Source: Micrococcus flavus
GTDB taxonomy: Bacteria; Actinomycetota; Actinomycetes; Actinomycetales; Micrococcaceae
Length of the DNA: 64,000 bases
Direction: 5' to 3'
Assembly (NCBI RefSeq): GCF_014204815.1
Contig: NZ_JACHMC010000001.1
Span: 186,001 to 250,000 of the forward strand
Shown here: piece after piece, positions 52,401 through 61,451 of the stretch
How positions within the stretch are numbered: position 1 is the first letter of the stretch
Layout: every line of letters begins with the position of its first letter
The notes under the pieces: model-generated
Databases searched by the model: none
What the model saw: the letters and a program-made list of their open reading frames with translations, nothing else
What the model was told of the DNA's origin: nothing
Program-made: the position numbers and the translations under genes

Positions 52401-53791
52401 GCGGGACCGGTCCCGTCGCCGGCGCCGCCGACGCCCCCGAGGTGTCCGTGGTGGTGCCCCACTACCGCGCCCAGGCGGACCTCGACCGGCTCGTGGCCGC
52501 GCTCGCGGCGCAGGACCACCCCGCCTCCCGCCTGCAGCTGGTGGTCGCCGACGACGGCTCGCCCGAGCCCCCCGTCCTGCCGGGCGACCTGCCGTTCGCC
52601 TCCGTGGTGGTGCGCCAGGAGGACCGCGGATTCCGCGCCTCCGCTGCCCGCGCGCTCGGCGTGCGCGCCGCGGAGGGACGGGTGCTGGCGTTCCTGGACG
52701 GGGACATGCTCCCCGAGCCCGGCTACCTGAGCGCCGCGTGCGCCGCGCCCGCGGCGAGCGCGGACGCGGTGGTGGTGGGCCGGCGTCGTCACCTGCGGCC
52801 CGAGGCCGTGGCCGCCGGCTGGCGACCCGGCGAGCCCGTGCCGGAGGCGGACCTGCTCGAGGAGCCGGCCTGGCTGCGCGGGGCCTACGCGGGCTCCGGG
52901 GACCTGGCGGTGACGGACGCGACCGCCTACCGGTTCGTGATCTCCGCCGTGCTCACCGTGGCGCGCGAGGTCTACGAGGACGCCGGCGGCTTCGACCCGG
53001 CGTTCGTGGGCTACGGCGGGGAGGACTGGGAGCTGGCGCACCGGCTCTGGCGCGTGGGTGGGGCGTTCCGGCACGAGCCGACCGCCGTGGCCTGGCAGGC
53101 CGGGGAGGACTTCGGCGGCCGCGAGGACCCGGCCGCCGCGCGCGCCGTGAAGCAGCGCGAGGCCCTGGTGCTCGCCTCCCGCATCACGGCGACGACGGCC
53201 CGCGGCCACGGGCTGGCCCTGGCCGGCCCGCAGCGGGTGGCCGTGCACGTGCGGGGACAGGAGGGCTGCGAGGCCGCGACGGTGGTCGGCGTGGACGCCG
53301 CCCTGCAGGCGGTCCCGGGCGCCCGGGTGGCGGTCACCGGGGTGGCCTCCGGCACCGCCCGGGCCGTGCTGGCCGACCCGCGGGTGCAGGTGGTCGACGG
53401 CGAGGCCGCCGGGTCCCAAACGTCTGAGGAGGTCCTGCCCGCGCCGCCCCCGCGCGGGGACCTGGCCGGCGTGCGTGCCGTGCCCGACTGGGACGTGGAC
53501 GTGCGCGTGCCCCTGCGCCCGGCGGGCCGCGGTGAGCGTCCCGATCCGGCCCGCGCTGCGGACTGGCTGCTGCGGATCGAGCGGGCCGAGGTGGAGCGGG
53601 TCGAGGTGCTCGGCGAGCCCGACGACGCCGCCCGCCCCGTCCTGGCGACGCTCACCTCCTCCCGCGCCCTCTGGCGGTCCCGCCGCGGCGGCGGACCGGG
53701 CCGCGTGTGGCGCGTGCCGGCGTTGCGCCTGGGCTGGGCCCCGGTCCCCGCGGACGTGGACCTCGAGGCCTGGTGGGGCGGCTGGGCCTGA
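52397..53791 (+). CDS. Glycosyltransferase family 2 protein
   Basis: This 464-residue protein has a GT-A N-terminus (VSVVVPHYRAQ near residue 18, ADDGSPEPP, and the D-x-D site FLDGDMLPEPGY near residue 98) and the ED-containing acceptor motif GYGGEDWELAHRLW near residue 208. The last 200 residues are not recognised. GTG at 52397 overlaps the previous stop; another in-frame GTG lies two codons upstream. The repeat pair at 53799-53850 follows immediately. Confidence 0.82.
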   Translation: MSGTGPVAGAADAPEVSVVVPHYRAQADLDRLVAALAAQDHPASRLQLVVADDGSPEPPVLPGDLPFASVVVRQEDRGFRASAARALGVRAAEGRVLAFLDGDMLPEPGYLSAACAAPAASADAVVVGRRRHLRPEAVAAGWRPGEPVPEADLLEEPAWLRGAYAGSGDLAVTDATAYRFVISAVLTVAREVYEDAGGFDPAFVGYGGEDWELAHRLWRVGGAFRHEPTAVAWQAGEDFGGREDPAAARAVKQREALVLASRITATTARGHGLALAGPQRVAVHVRGQEGCEAATVVGVDAALQAVPGARVAVTGVASGTARAVLADPRVQVVDGEAAGSQTSEEVLPAPPPRGDLAGVRAVPDWDVDVRVPLRPAGRGERPDPARAADWLLRIERAEVERVEVLGEPDDAARPVLATLTSSRALWRSRRGGGPGRVWRVPALRLGWAPVPADVDLEAWWGGWA

Positions 53792-53798
53792 CCCACCC

Positions 53799-53850
53799 CG
53801 TTTTCGTTCGGGAAACGGTCGCTCCGTACGCGTTTTCGTGTAAGAAACGG
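53799..53850 (+). repeat. Post-stop tandem repeat pair B1-B2 (after the GT2 gene)
   Basis: Two units, starting at 53799 and 53831 (32 bp apart), begin eight bases after the stop codon at 53789-53791. The first reads CGTTTTCGTTCGGGAAACGG and forms a 7-bp stem with a 5-nt loop; the second reads CGTTTTCGTGTAAGAAACGG. Confidence 0.7.
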
Positions 53851-53880
53851 TGACGCTGGCCCGCATCGCGCGGCCACGCC

Positions 53881-53935
53881 GCCGTTTCTTGCACGAAAGC
53901 ACCGGGGCGCCCCGCCGTTTCTTGCACGAAAGCGC
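53881..53935 (-). repeat. Post-stop tandem repeat pair B3-B4 (after ald)
   Basis: Two nearly identical units at 53881-53900 and 53914-53935 (33 bp apart) lie 15 bp beyond the ald stop codon. Read in the ald direction each is GCTTTCGTGCAAGAAACGGC. The orientation is opposite to the pair at 53799, so each convergent gene has its own pair. Confidence 0.7.
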
Positions 53936-53950
53936 CGGGGCGAGCCGTCG

Positions 53951-55084
53951 TCAGCCGGCGAGGACCTCGTCCGCCTCGCGCACGGTGACGTCGCCGAGCT
54001 CGCCCGCGAGCGCCTCGGCCACGGCGGGCTGGGTCAGCACGCCGGCGTGCGTGGACAGGCCGCCGGCGAACCCGGCGTCGGCGGCCAGGGCCTCGCGCCA
54101 GCCGCGGTCGACCAGGCGCAGCAGGTAGGGGAGCGTGGCGTTGGTGAGCGCCGCCGTCGAGGTCTGGGGGACCGCGCCGGGCATGTTGGTGACGCAGTAG
54201 TACACCTGCTCGCCGTCCGTGAAGGTCGGCTCCTGGTGCGTGGTGGGCTTCGAGCCCTCGAAGCAGCCACCCTGGTCGATCGCGATGTCCACGAGGACCG
54301 AGCCCGGCCGCATGGCCTGGGCCATCTCGCGCGTCACGAGCTTCGGGGCCGCAGCGCCCGGGATCAGCACGGAGCCGATCACCAAGTCCGCGTCCGCGAT
54401 CTGCTCGGTCAGGGTCAGCGCGTTGGAGGCGAGCGTGTCGATCCGGCCCTGGTGCACGGCGTCGATCTGCGCGAGGCGCTCCAGGTCCACGTCCAGCACG
54501 GTCACCCGCGCGCCCATGCCCGCGGCCACGACGGCCGCGTTCTCGCCCGCCACACCGCCGCCCACGACGACGACGCGCGCCTTGCGCGTGCCCGGCACCC
54601 CGCCGAGGAGCACGCCGGAGCCGTCCGGGGAGGCCAGCTGCTGGGCGCCGGCCAGCGGCGCGAGGCGCCCGGCCACCCGGGACATCGGGGCCAGCAGGGG
54701 CAGGCCGCGACCGCCGGGGGCGGTGACGGTCTCGTAGGCGATGGCGGTGGTGCCGGCGGCCAGCAGGGCGGAGGTGAGCTCCGGCTCGGCGGCGAGGTGG
54801 AGGTAGGTGAACAGCAGCTGGTCGCCGCGCAGGCGGGCGAGCTCGGGGCCCACCGGCTCCTTCACCTTCACGATCGTCTCGGCGCGCTCCCAGAGCGCGT
54901 CCGGGCCGTCGACGAGCTCGGCGCCGGCGGCGCGGTAGGCCTCATCCGTGACGCCGGAGCCGATGCCGGCGCCGGACTGGACCAGCACCTGGTGGCCGCG
55001 GCCGGTGAGCTCGGCGACGCCGGCGGCGGTCAGGCCGACGCGGCGCTCGTTGTTCTTGATCTCTGTGGGGACTCCGATGAGCAT
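53951..55084 (-). CDS. ald: Alanine dehydrogenase
   Basis: This 377-residue enzyme interconverts L-alanine and pyruvate with NAD(H). GVPTEIKNNERRVGL at the N-terminus, the catalytic KVKEPVGPE near residue 75, VVVVGGGVAGENAAVVA near residue 170 for NAD and the late NMPGAVPQTSTAALTNAT are diagnostic. The ATG at 55084 has TAGATT 7 nt upstream, so it is probably leaderless. It is divergent from an Lrp/AsnC regulator. Confidence 0.95.
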   Translation of the reverse strand: MLIGVPTEIKNNERRVGLTAAGVAELTGRGHQVLVQSGAGIGSGVTDEAYRAAGAELVDGPDALWERAETIVKVKEPVGPELARLRGDQLLFTYLHLAAEPELTSALLAAGTTAIAYETVTAPGGRGLPLLAPMSRVAGRLAPLAGAQQLASPDGSGVLLGGVPGTRKARVVVVGGGVAGENAAVVAAGMGARVTVLDVDLERLAQIDAVHQGRIDTLASNALTLTEQIADADLVIGSVLIPGAAAPKLVTREMAQAMRPGSVLVDIAIDQGGCFEGSKPTTHQEPTFTDGEQVYYCVTNMPGAVPQTSTAALTNATLPYLLRLVDRGWREALAADAGFAGGLSTHAGVLTQPAVAEALAGELGDVTVREADEVLAG

Positions 55085-55091
55085 GGCCCGG

Positions 55092-55097
55092 AATCTA
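55092..55097 (-). promoter_or_regulatory. -10 box of a probable leaderless promoter (ald)
   Basis: On the minus strand TAGATT is followed by 7 nt and the ald ATG. The ald-lrp gap also holds AGGATATTCT at 55131-55140, an imperfect dyad that could be a regulator site. Confidence 0.5.
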
Positions 55098-55199
55098 CGC
55101 GTTCTCTCGGCACATGTGGGCGGAGTCCGCAGGATATTCTGTCTGATCCGCCATACTGGACGTGATCGTCGGAACACACCTCACAGAACGGACCCCCGG

Positions 55200-55673
55200 A
55201 TGAAGCATCTTCACTCCTGGGATGCCACCGACCAGCGACTCGTCTGGCTGCTCGCCGCCGACGCCCGCCGGACGAACGCCTCCCTGGCCGAGGAGCTGGG
55301 CATCGCCCCGTCCACGTGCCTGGCCCGGCTGCGGGCGCTGCGGGAGGCCGGCGCCATCCAGCGCTTCACGGTGGAGGTGGACCCGGCGGTGCTCGGCCGC
55401 GGGCTCGTGGCCCTGATCTCGGTGCGCATCCGGCCGGGCGCCCGGGATCGGATGGCCGAGCTGTTCGACCGCATGCAGGCCATGCCCGGCGTCCTGCAGG
55501 TGTTCTTCCTGGGCGGCGAGGAGGACTTCCTCCTGCACGTGGCCGTCAAGGACACCGCGGAGGTGTCCCGGTTCGTCCTGGAGAACCTCTCGGCGGACCC
55601 GGCGGTGGCCTCGACCCGCACCGCCCTGGTGTTCCGGCACGAGCACGGCACCCAGCCCTGGCGCGTGGCCTGA
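55200..55673 (+). CDS. Lrp/AsnC-family regulator, probable regulator of ald
   Basis: This 157-residue protein has an N-terminal AsnC helix-turn-helix (NASLAEELGIAPSTCLARLRAL near residue 27) and a C-terminal RAM ligand-binding domain (GVLQVFFLGGEEDFLLHV near residue 98). The divergent ald gene makes it an AldR-type regulator responding to alanine. CATACT at 55152-55157 is the likely -10 box. Confidence 0.88.
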   Translation: MKHLHSWDATDQRLVWLLAADARRTNASLAEELGIAPSTCLARLRALREAGAIQRFTVEVDPAVLGRGLVALISVRIRPGARDRMAELFDRMQAMPGVLQVFFLGGEEDFLLHVAVKDTAEVSRFVLENLSADPAVASTRTALVFRHEHGTQPWRVA

Positions 55674-55735
55674 CCCCGCCCCGGCGAGGCCGCGCGTCGG
55701 TGACCGGCCGGCGTCGTCCGTGGTGGGATGGGGCC

Positions 55736-56917
55736 ATGACCGAGCGCACCACCCTGCCGCCCGACGACACCGACCAGACCGCCCCGCCCACCGGCACCGC
55801 GGCCCCCCACGAGGAGGACGCGCGCCCGCAGGGCGAGGGTGTCCCGGCTCCCGCGGACGCGGCCACGCCGACCCCCGCCCCCGCCGACGGACCCGCCCCG
55901 GCCCGGGGCGCCGCCGAGCGGGCGCCGTCCGAGGTGCGCGACGCGGACGAGGGCCGCCGCCGGCACTACGGGCACTTCTACGGACTCGAGCCGTTGCCGG
56001 AGGGGGACATCCTCACGGTGATGGGCGGCTGCCAGGCCGAGGCCACGCGCCGTCTGCTGTGCGGCGAGCCCGGCCAGGCGGAGGGCGGCACGCCCGCCTC
56101 GGTGCGCGTGCCCCCGATGTTCGAGCTCGGCCCGGACGACCTGCCCCACCTGCTGGCGCTGCTGGAGCGCACCACGGTGCTGGTGGTCAAGCCGGTCCGC
56201 GCGGACTACCAGGGGCTCCCGCTCGGCATCGACCAGCTGGAGTCGCTGATCCCGGACGGCGCCCGCTCGATCCGCGTGCCCGTCCTCTACGACACCTCCC
56301 GCTTCCCCTGGCAGGTCACCCTGCGCCACCCGCAGCGCCCGTGGGAGGACCCGCCCGTGGTCCCGTACCACGACCTCCGCACGGTGGCCGAGGCCGCCGC
56401 GCAGGAGGGCCTCATCCCGTGGCCGGCCGCGCTGCGCCGCCCGGGCCAGGACGACGACGCCGGCCCCCGCCTCCCGCTGTCCGCGGCGGCGATCCGCGGG
56501 TTCGCGGAGGAGTCCGTGCAGCGCCTGCGCGAGCGCGAGGAGCGGTTCGGCACCGTGGTGGTGTCTGACGCCGTGGCCGCCGAGCGCGGCGCCGGGTTCC
56601 ACTCGGCGAACCACCCGGACAACCCCCTGCTGGAGCAGCTGGCGCGCGCGGTGCTGGCCGAGCTCGGCGTGGCCAAGGAGGTGCGCGCACCGGACCGACT
56701 GCTGCTGGGCCACGTGCTCTCCCCGATCGAGGGCCAGATCGTGGACGCCCTCGGCCTGGACATCGAGCCGCGCGAACACTGGCTGGTGGGCGGCGAGCCC
56801 GTCTCCGACGCCGACGTGCGGGAGGCCCACCTCGGCTGGTTCCGCGACAACCCGGAGGCGCTGGCCCCGGGCCTCGAGCGCCACGGGGCGCTGATGCGGC
56901 AGCTCGGCCTCCTCTGA
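55736..56917 (+). CDS. WcbI-like polysaccharide biosynthesis protein
   Basis: This 393-residue protein has a disordered, Pro/Ala/acidic N-terminus (about 75 residues) and a WcbI-type domain: MGGCQAEATRRLL near residue 100, VVKPVRADYQGLPLGIDQL near residue 152 and RVPVLYDTSRFPW. WcbI is needed for capsule production in Burkholderia, with a biochemically unclear role. The glycosyltransferase cluster 2 kb upstream gives it a plausible context. Family assignment is from remembered motifs. Confidence 0.6.
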   Translation: MTERTTLPPDDTDQTAPPTGTAAPHEEDARPQGEGVPAPADAATPTPAPADGPAPARGAAERAPSEVRDADEGRRRHYGHFYGLEPLPEGDILTVMGGCQAEATRRLLCGEPGQAEGGTPASVRVPPMFELGPDDLPHLLALLERTTVLVVKPVRADYQGLPLGIDQLESLIPDGARSIRVPVLYDTSRFPWQVTLRHPQRPWEDPPVVPYHDLRTVAEAAAQEGLIPWPAALRRPGQDDDAGPRLPLSAAAIRGFAEESVQRLREREERFGTVVVSDAVAAERGAGFHSANHPDNPLLEQLARAVLAELGVAKEVRAPDRLLLGHVLSPIEGQIVDALGLDIEPREHWLVGGEPVSDADVREAHLGWFRDNPEALAPGLERHGALMRQLGLL

Positions 56918-56930
56918 CCTGCGGAAGAGC

Positions 56931-56960
56931 GCGCCCCCGGGATGTCCCCGGGGGTCGGCG
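56931..56960 (+). terminator. Terminator after the WcbI-like gene
   Basis: CCCCCGG (56934-56940) and CCGGGGG (56948-56954) form a GC stem with a 7-nt loop, within GCGC...GGCGC flanks, 14 bp past the stop. Confidence 0.55.
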
Positions 56961-57045
56961 CCCTCTAGTCTCAGCAGGAGGACTCGGCGCACCGGCCGAG
57001 CACCCGTCCCGGCCGCGCGCCGGGCCAGATCCGAAGGAGCTCCTC

Positions 57046-57336
57046 ATGGCCACCACGCCGAACGACCCCAGCCGCCCCGTCCGCCCGGGCGACGTGCCCT
57101 CCGGGGACACCGATCCCCAGGACCTCGCCGCCACCACCCGCGAGAGCACCGGCGCCGCGATCGACGGCGACACCCCGCCGGCCGAGGGCACCGGCGTGGG
57201 CCCCACGAACAACGCCATGGACCGTGAGCAGACCGGCGAGCGCTCCCTGGGCAAGATCCTCATCGGCCTGCTGGTCGTCCTCGTGGCGCTCGGCATCCTC
57301 CTGTTCGTCCTCGGCCGCATCCAGACGATCGGATGA
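57046..57336 (+). CDS. Small single-span membrane protein (DUF6480-like)
   Basis: This 96-residue protein has a polar N-terminus ending in VGPTNNAMD and one C-terminal membrane span (residues about 70-90). Actinobacterial DUF6480 proteins have this layout and no known function. AAGGAGCTCCTC precedes the ATG. It overlaps the permease gene by four bases. Confidence 0.7.
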   Translation: MATTPNDPSRPVRPGDVPSGDTDPQDLAATTRESTGAAIDGDTPPAEGTGVGPTNNAMDREQTGERSLGKILIGLLVVLVALGILLFVLGRIQTIG

Positions 57337-58739
57337 GCGTCCATCCCGCGGCGGACCCTGCGGGCTCCACGGCGGTCGGCGCGGCCCGCGCCGACCGCAC
57401 GCCCCTGAAGCGGTCCGTCACCACCACCGGCCTGTTCCTCTTCATCCTGGGCGACGTGCTCGGCGCGGGTGTGTACGTGCTCGCCGGCACGATCGCGGGC
57501 GCCTCCGGCGGGGCCGTCTGGGCGCCGCTGCTCATGGCGCTCGTCCTGGCGCTCTTCACGGCCGCCTCCTACGCGGAGCTGGCCACGAAGTACCCGCGCG
57601 CGGGCGGCTCCGCGCACTACACCACGCGGGCGTTCGGCCCGTTCGTGGGCTTTCTCGTGGGCTTCTGCATGCTCGCCGCCGGCATCGTCTCGGTGGGGGC
57701 GCTCGCCCTGGGCTTCGCCGGCGACTACCTGGGTGCGTTCGTCGACTGGCCGGTCGGCGTCGTCGTCACCGTGTTCCTGGCGCTGCTGGCCCTGCTGAAC
57801 ATGTGGGGCATCAGCCAGTCGCTGGCCGCGAACAAGGCCGCCACGATCATCGAGGTCGGCGGGCTCCTGCTGATCATCGCCCTCGGCGCGGTGCTGTTCG
57901 CGCGCGGTGCCGGCGACGTCGGGCGCCTCACCCAGGTCGGCACCCCGGAGAACGGGCCGGTCATGGCGCTGCTGGCCGGCGCCGTCCTCGCGTTCTACTC
58001 CTACGCCGGCTTCGAGACCAGCGCGAACGTGACCGAGGAGCTCAAGGACCCCACTCGCTCCTACCCGCGCGCGCTCTTCGGCGCGCTCGCGGTGGCGGGC
58101 GTCATCTACGCGCTCGTGGGCGCCGTGGCCTCCTACGCCGTCCCGACGGCGGAGCTCGCCGAGTCCTCCGCGCCCCTGCTGCAGGTGGTGCAGGCGACCG
58201 GGTTCGTCCCGCCGGTGCTGTTCAGCGTGATCGCGCTCGTGGCCGTGGCCAACGGCGCCCTACTCACGGGCATCATGAGCTCCCGCCTGACCTACGGCAT
58301 GGCCCGCGACGGCCTGCTGCCGGGGTTCCTGGGGAAGGTGCTGCCGGGCCGGCGGACGCCGTGGGTGGCGATCCTCGCGACCACGGCCCTCTCCCTGGTC
58401 CTCGCCCTCACGGGCACGCTCGCGGTGCTGGCCTCCACGATGGTCCTGCTGCTGCTCGTGGTGTTCCTGGGCGTCAACACCGCCGTGCTCGTGCTGCGCC
58501 GCGAGCGGGTGGAGCGCCGGCACTGGCGTGCGCCCACCGTGCTGCCCGTGCTCGGCATCCTCAGCTGCCTCGTGCTGGCCACCCAGATGGACCCCTCCGT
58601 GTGGACCGTGGGCGCCCCGTTCCTGGCGGTGGCCGCCGTGCTCGCGGGCCTCGCCGCCTGGCGCCACCGCGGCGGCCCGATGAAGGATGGCATGGATGCA
58701 ACCGAGAAGGACACGGCCGCCCCGGCCGCGCGCCTCTGA
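57333..58739 (+). CDS. APC-family amino acid permease
   Basis: This 468-residue protein has about 12 hydrophobic segments and the APC core motifs GDVLGAGVYVLAG in TM1, SYAELATKYPRAGGSAHY in TM2-3 and FYSYAGFETSANVTEELKDP in TM6-7. It should import an amino acid with a proton or cation; the substrate is not evident. The ATG overlaps the preceding stop (ATGA). Codons continue through a charged 30-residue tail. Confidence 0.88.
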   Translation: MSVHPAADPAGSTAVGAARADRTPLKRSVTTTGLFLFILGDVLGAGVYVLAGTIAGASGGAVWAPLLMALVLALFTAASYAELATKYPRAGGSAHYTTRAFGPFVGFLVGFCMLAAGIVSVGALALGFAGDYLGAFVDWPVGVVVTVFLALLALLNMWGISQSLAANKAATIIEVGGLLLIIALGAVLFARGAGDVGRLTQVGTPENGPVMALLAGAVLAFYSYAGFETSANVTEELKDPTRSYPRALFGALAVAGVIYALVGAVASYAVPTAELAESSAPLLQVVQATGFVPPVLFSVIALVAVANGALLTGIMSSRLTYGMARDGLLPGFLGKVLPGRRTPWVAILATTALSLVLALTGTLAVLASTMVLLLLVVFLGVNTAVLVLRRERVERRHWRAPTVLPVLGILSCLVLATQMDPSVWTVGAPFLAVAAVLAGLAAWRHRGGPMKDGMDATEKDTAAPAARL

Positions 58740-58769
58740 CCCCCTGCCCCACGCCCGATGGAGGACCCC

Positions 58770-59951
58770 GTGACCGAGCAGTACGACATCCTGATCGTCG
58801 GTGCCGGCAACGCCGGCATCTCCCTGGCCGCGAAGCTGGCGCGCGAGGGTGCGGGGCGGATCGGCGTCGCGGACGGCACGCAGCTGCACCGCTACCGGCC
58901 GATGCTGAACTACGCGGCGGGCGGCCAGGCGGACATGGCGGCGTTCGAGCGGCCGATGCGGGCCGTCATCCCGTACGGGGTCAAATGGATCCCGGACCAC
59001 GTCGTGGCCGTGGACGCCGAGGAACGGACCGCGGTGACGAGCACCGGGCTGACCGTAGGCTTCCGCCACCTGGTGCTATGCCCGGGGCTGACGCCGTGGT
59101 GGGGCGCGATCGACGGGCTGCGCGAGGCCTACGGCGCGGGCTGGGCGGCGAGCGCCCACGTGCCCGAGTACGTGGACTCCGCGCGCCGGCTCCTGGCGGG
59201 CGTGGCCGCGGGGGACCGCGTGGTGGCGAACGTGCCGCCCGAGCCGTCGTCGTGCGGCGGCACCGTGCTCAAGGCGCTGTTCCTGGCGTGTGCGGCGTGG
59301 GAGAGGGCCGGGATCCTCGGCGACGTGGACGTCCACCTGGTGACCCCGTACGCCCGGATCCTGGACCGCCCGACCATCGACGACGCCCTCGCCGCGGCCG
59401 CGGCGGAGTACGGGATCCACGTGCACGCCGGGGCCGAGGTGACCGCCGTGGACCACGAGGCCCACGAGGTGGTGCTGAGCACCGGCGAGCGGATCGACGA
59501 CGTGGCCGCCGCGTACGTCACGCCCGTGGTGCGTGCGCCGGAGTTCATCACCGAGGCGGGCCTCGAGGACGGCGGGGACGCCGGCCTGGTGGCCGTGGAC
59601 CCGGAGACCCTGCAGCACCGCGCGCACCCGCATGTGTGGGCCCTCGGCGACGCCGCGGCGCTGGACACCCGCCCCTCCGGTGGCGCGCTGCGCAAGCAGG
59701 TGAAGGTGATCGCGAAGAACATCCAGGCCGCGGACGCGGGGAAGCCGTTCCAGAAGTACGACGGCTACACCGTGATCCCCGTGATGGTCAGCCGCGACGA
59801 GCTGGTCCTGGATGAGCACGTCCGCGACGGCTCCGAGGACCGCTCGATTCCCGGCGTGGACGTGACGAAGCCGCGGAAGAGCCTGGCCGCCTTCGACCGC
59901 TTCGGCCAGCCCCGGATCTACTGGCACCGCCTGCTCAAGGGCAAGGTCTGA
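58770..59951 (+). CDS. NAD(P)/FAD-dependent oxidoreductase, sulfide:quinone reductase-like
   Basis: This 393-residue flavoprotein has GAGNAGISLAAKL near residue 11, HLVLCPGLTPWW near residue 92, PSSCGGTVLKALF near residue 150 and the late HVWALGDAAALD near residue 285. The cysteine in PSSCGG and the FAD layout match SQR-like proteins, though the second and third SQR cysteines are not evident. GTG at 58770 with GGAGG at 5-nt spacing is preferred over ATG at 58758, which overlaps that site. The repeat pair at 59957-60010 follows the stop. Confidence 0.78.
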   Translation: MTEQYDILIVGAGNAGISLAAKLAREGAGRIGVADGTQLHRYRPMLNYAAGGQADMAAFERPMRAVIPYGVKWIPDHVVAVDAEERTAVTSTGLTVGFRHLVLCPGLTPWWGAIDGLREAYGAGWAASAHVPEYVDSARRLLAGVAAGDRVVANVPPEPSSCGGTVLKALFLACAAWERAGILGDVDVHLVTPYARILDRPTIDDALAAAAAEYGIHVHAGAEVTAVDHEAHEVVLSTGERIDDVAAAYVTPVVRAPEFITEAGLEDGGDAGLVAVDPETLQHRAHPHVWALGDAAALDTRPSGGALRKQVKVIAKNIQAADAGKPFQKYDGYTVIPVMVSRDELVLDEHVRDGSEDRSIPGVDVTKPRKSLAAFDRFGQPRIYWHRLLKGKV

Positions 59952-59956
59952 CCCCA

Positions 59957-60010
59957 GCGTTGTCGTGCGGGAAACGGCGCCCCTCACAGCGCTTTCGTGC
60001 GGGAAACGGC
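59957..60010 (+). repeat. Post-stop tandem repeat pair C (after the SQR-like gene)
   Basis: Units at 59957-59978 and 59989-60010 are 32 bp apart and begin six bases after the stop codon. They read GCGTTGTCGTGCGGGAAACG and GCGCTTTCGTGCGGGAAACG, each with GC following. The gene converges on hipA. Confidence 0.7.
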
Positions 60011-60053
60011 ATGTCCTCCGCCGGCACCGCCTCTGACGACGACGCCGGCCGGC

Positions 60054-61250
60054 TCAGTTCCGCAGCTCGCCGCGCCGGTGGCGCAGCTCCCGTTCGGCGC
60101 CGTTCAGCGGGGAGCCGTCGAACGGCAGCGCGCTGAGGTCGACGCGGTCGGCAGCGGCGAGCGCCTTCGACATGGCTGCTCGTGCGGCCCGCTGGGGAAG
60201 GCCGATGGCGTCCGCGAGGGCCTCCCAGTGCCGGCGGCGCAGGCCCTTCACCCGGCCGTCCACCGTCAGGGCCATCGTCATGTCCCGGTAGAGGACGGTG
60301 CACGGCACGTCGTAGACGGGGGCCACCTGCCACCGTCCGTCCGAGCCCTGCAGCACGGACACGTTCTTCGCGTGCAGGTCGCCGTTGCCGGTGAGCCAGG
60401 CGTAGAGGAACTGCAGGTACAGGTTCCGGGCCGCCACCGGCTGCGCCGCCGTCAATCCCGCCAGCGCCAGGATGACCTCCTCGGTGGTCACCGCGTACTT
60501 CTGGGCGGGGTAGATGTCCAGCGCCTGGGCGGCGTCCTCCAGCGCCAGGCGACGGAAGGAGCCGTCCGCCTGGCGCTCACGGTCGACGCGGGTGACCAGG
60601 AGCCCCGCCCGCCCGTAGCGGTTGTGGACGACGGCATGGTCGGCCACCGGGATCCGCAGCGCCCGGGCCCCGGCCAGGTGGAGCGCCTCGTTCTCCACGA
60701 GGTGGGGGTGGTCCGGCGGGTCGATCTTCAGCAGGGCACGGCTGCCGCGCGTCGCCAGCGGGGTGTTCACCATGGAGGCCGAGGCCTTGGCCTGGACGCC
60801 GGGCAGCCCGTGGCGGTCGGGTAAGTCCATCAGGGCGGTGAAGTCCAGGCCGGTGGAGTCGTCGGACGCCAACGGCTGCGGGTCTTCCGGGGCGACGCCG
60901 GCCGGGGCCACCTGGACGTCCCCCGGCAGGTCGTCGCCGGTCGCCAGGAGCAGGGTGAGCTCGTCGTCGGACGAGGTCTTGGAGGCCCGCCGGAGCACCG
61001 TCAGCCGGTGCCCCTCGGGCAGCAGCCCCGCGAAGAAGGGCGGCAGTCCGCCGCCCGGGCGCGTCACCGGGTCGACGCCGACGGGCAGGGTGGATGCGAC
61101 GGCGTCGCCCCGGTGTCCGGGCAGGTAGGCGAAGGTGACTTCGCCCGTGGGGGAGCGGGTCAGGGTGGCCACGTGCGTGCCCGCCTTATGCACGTCCGCG
61201 GCGGTGACGCGCTTGAGCTGCGGCAGCGCGGGCAGGTCCGCGGCGCTCAC
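60054..61250 (-). CDS. hipA: HipA-family serine/threonine kinase toxin
   Basis: This 398-residue protein has the HipA order: a beta-rich N-domain, GLPGVQAKASASM near residue 150 (nucleotide and regulatory-serine loop), the catalytic GNGDLHAKN near residue 292 and a Mg2+-binding PVYDVPCT near residue 316. HipA kinases phosphorylate aminoacyl-tRNA synthetases to stop growth, and the partner HipB neutralises them. The GTG start at 61250 overlaps the hipB stop. Motif completeness suggests an active kinase. Confidence 0.9.
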   Translation of the reverse strand: MSAADLPALPQLKRVTAADVHKAGTHVATLTRSPTGEVTFAYLPGHRGDAVASTLPVGVDPVTRPGGGLPPFFAGLLPEGHRLTVLRRASKTSSDDELTLLLATGDDLPGDVQVAPAGVAPEDPQPLASDDSTGLDFTALMDLPDRHGLPGVQAKASASMVNTPLATRGSRALLKIDPPDHPHLVENEALHLAGARALRIPVADHAVVHNRYGRAGLLVTRVDRERQADGSFRRLALEDAAQALDIYPAQKYAVTTEEVILALAGLTAAQPVAARNLYLQFLYAWLTGNGDLHAKNVSVLQGSDGRWQVAPVYDVPCTVLYRDMTMALTVDGRVKGLRRRHWEALADAIGLPQRAARAAMSKALAAADRVDLSALPFDGSPLNGAERELRHRRGELRN

Positions 61251-61447
61251 CCGGTGACCTCCAGCCGCAGGCCGAGCACCGTGGCGACGGCGATGACCGC
61301 GCCGAGACTGGGGCTGCTGGAGCTCTTCTCGAGGTCCCGCACGGTGCGGTCGGACAGGCCGGCCAGGTCGGCGACCTCCTGCTGGGTCAGCCCGAGTCGG
61401 CGGCGAGCGGCGCGCAGCGCGGAGCCGATGTCAGAGGCGGTGGTCAT
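61247..61447 (-). CDS. hipB: HipB-like XRE antitoxin
   Basis: This 66-residue protein is almost entirely an XRE helix-turn-helix (LGLTQQEVADLAGLSDRTVRDLEK near residues 18-41). It precedes and overlaps hipA, as in known hipBA operons, and probably binds the repeats around 61452-61598. Confidence 0.9.
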   Translation of the reverse strand: MTTASDIGSALRAARRRLGLTQQEVADLAGLSDRTVRDLEKSSSSPSLGAVIAVATVLGLRLEVTG

Positions 61448-61451
61448 GGGC

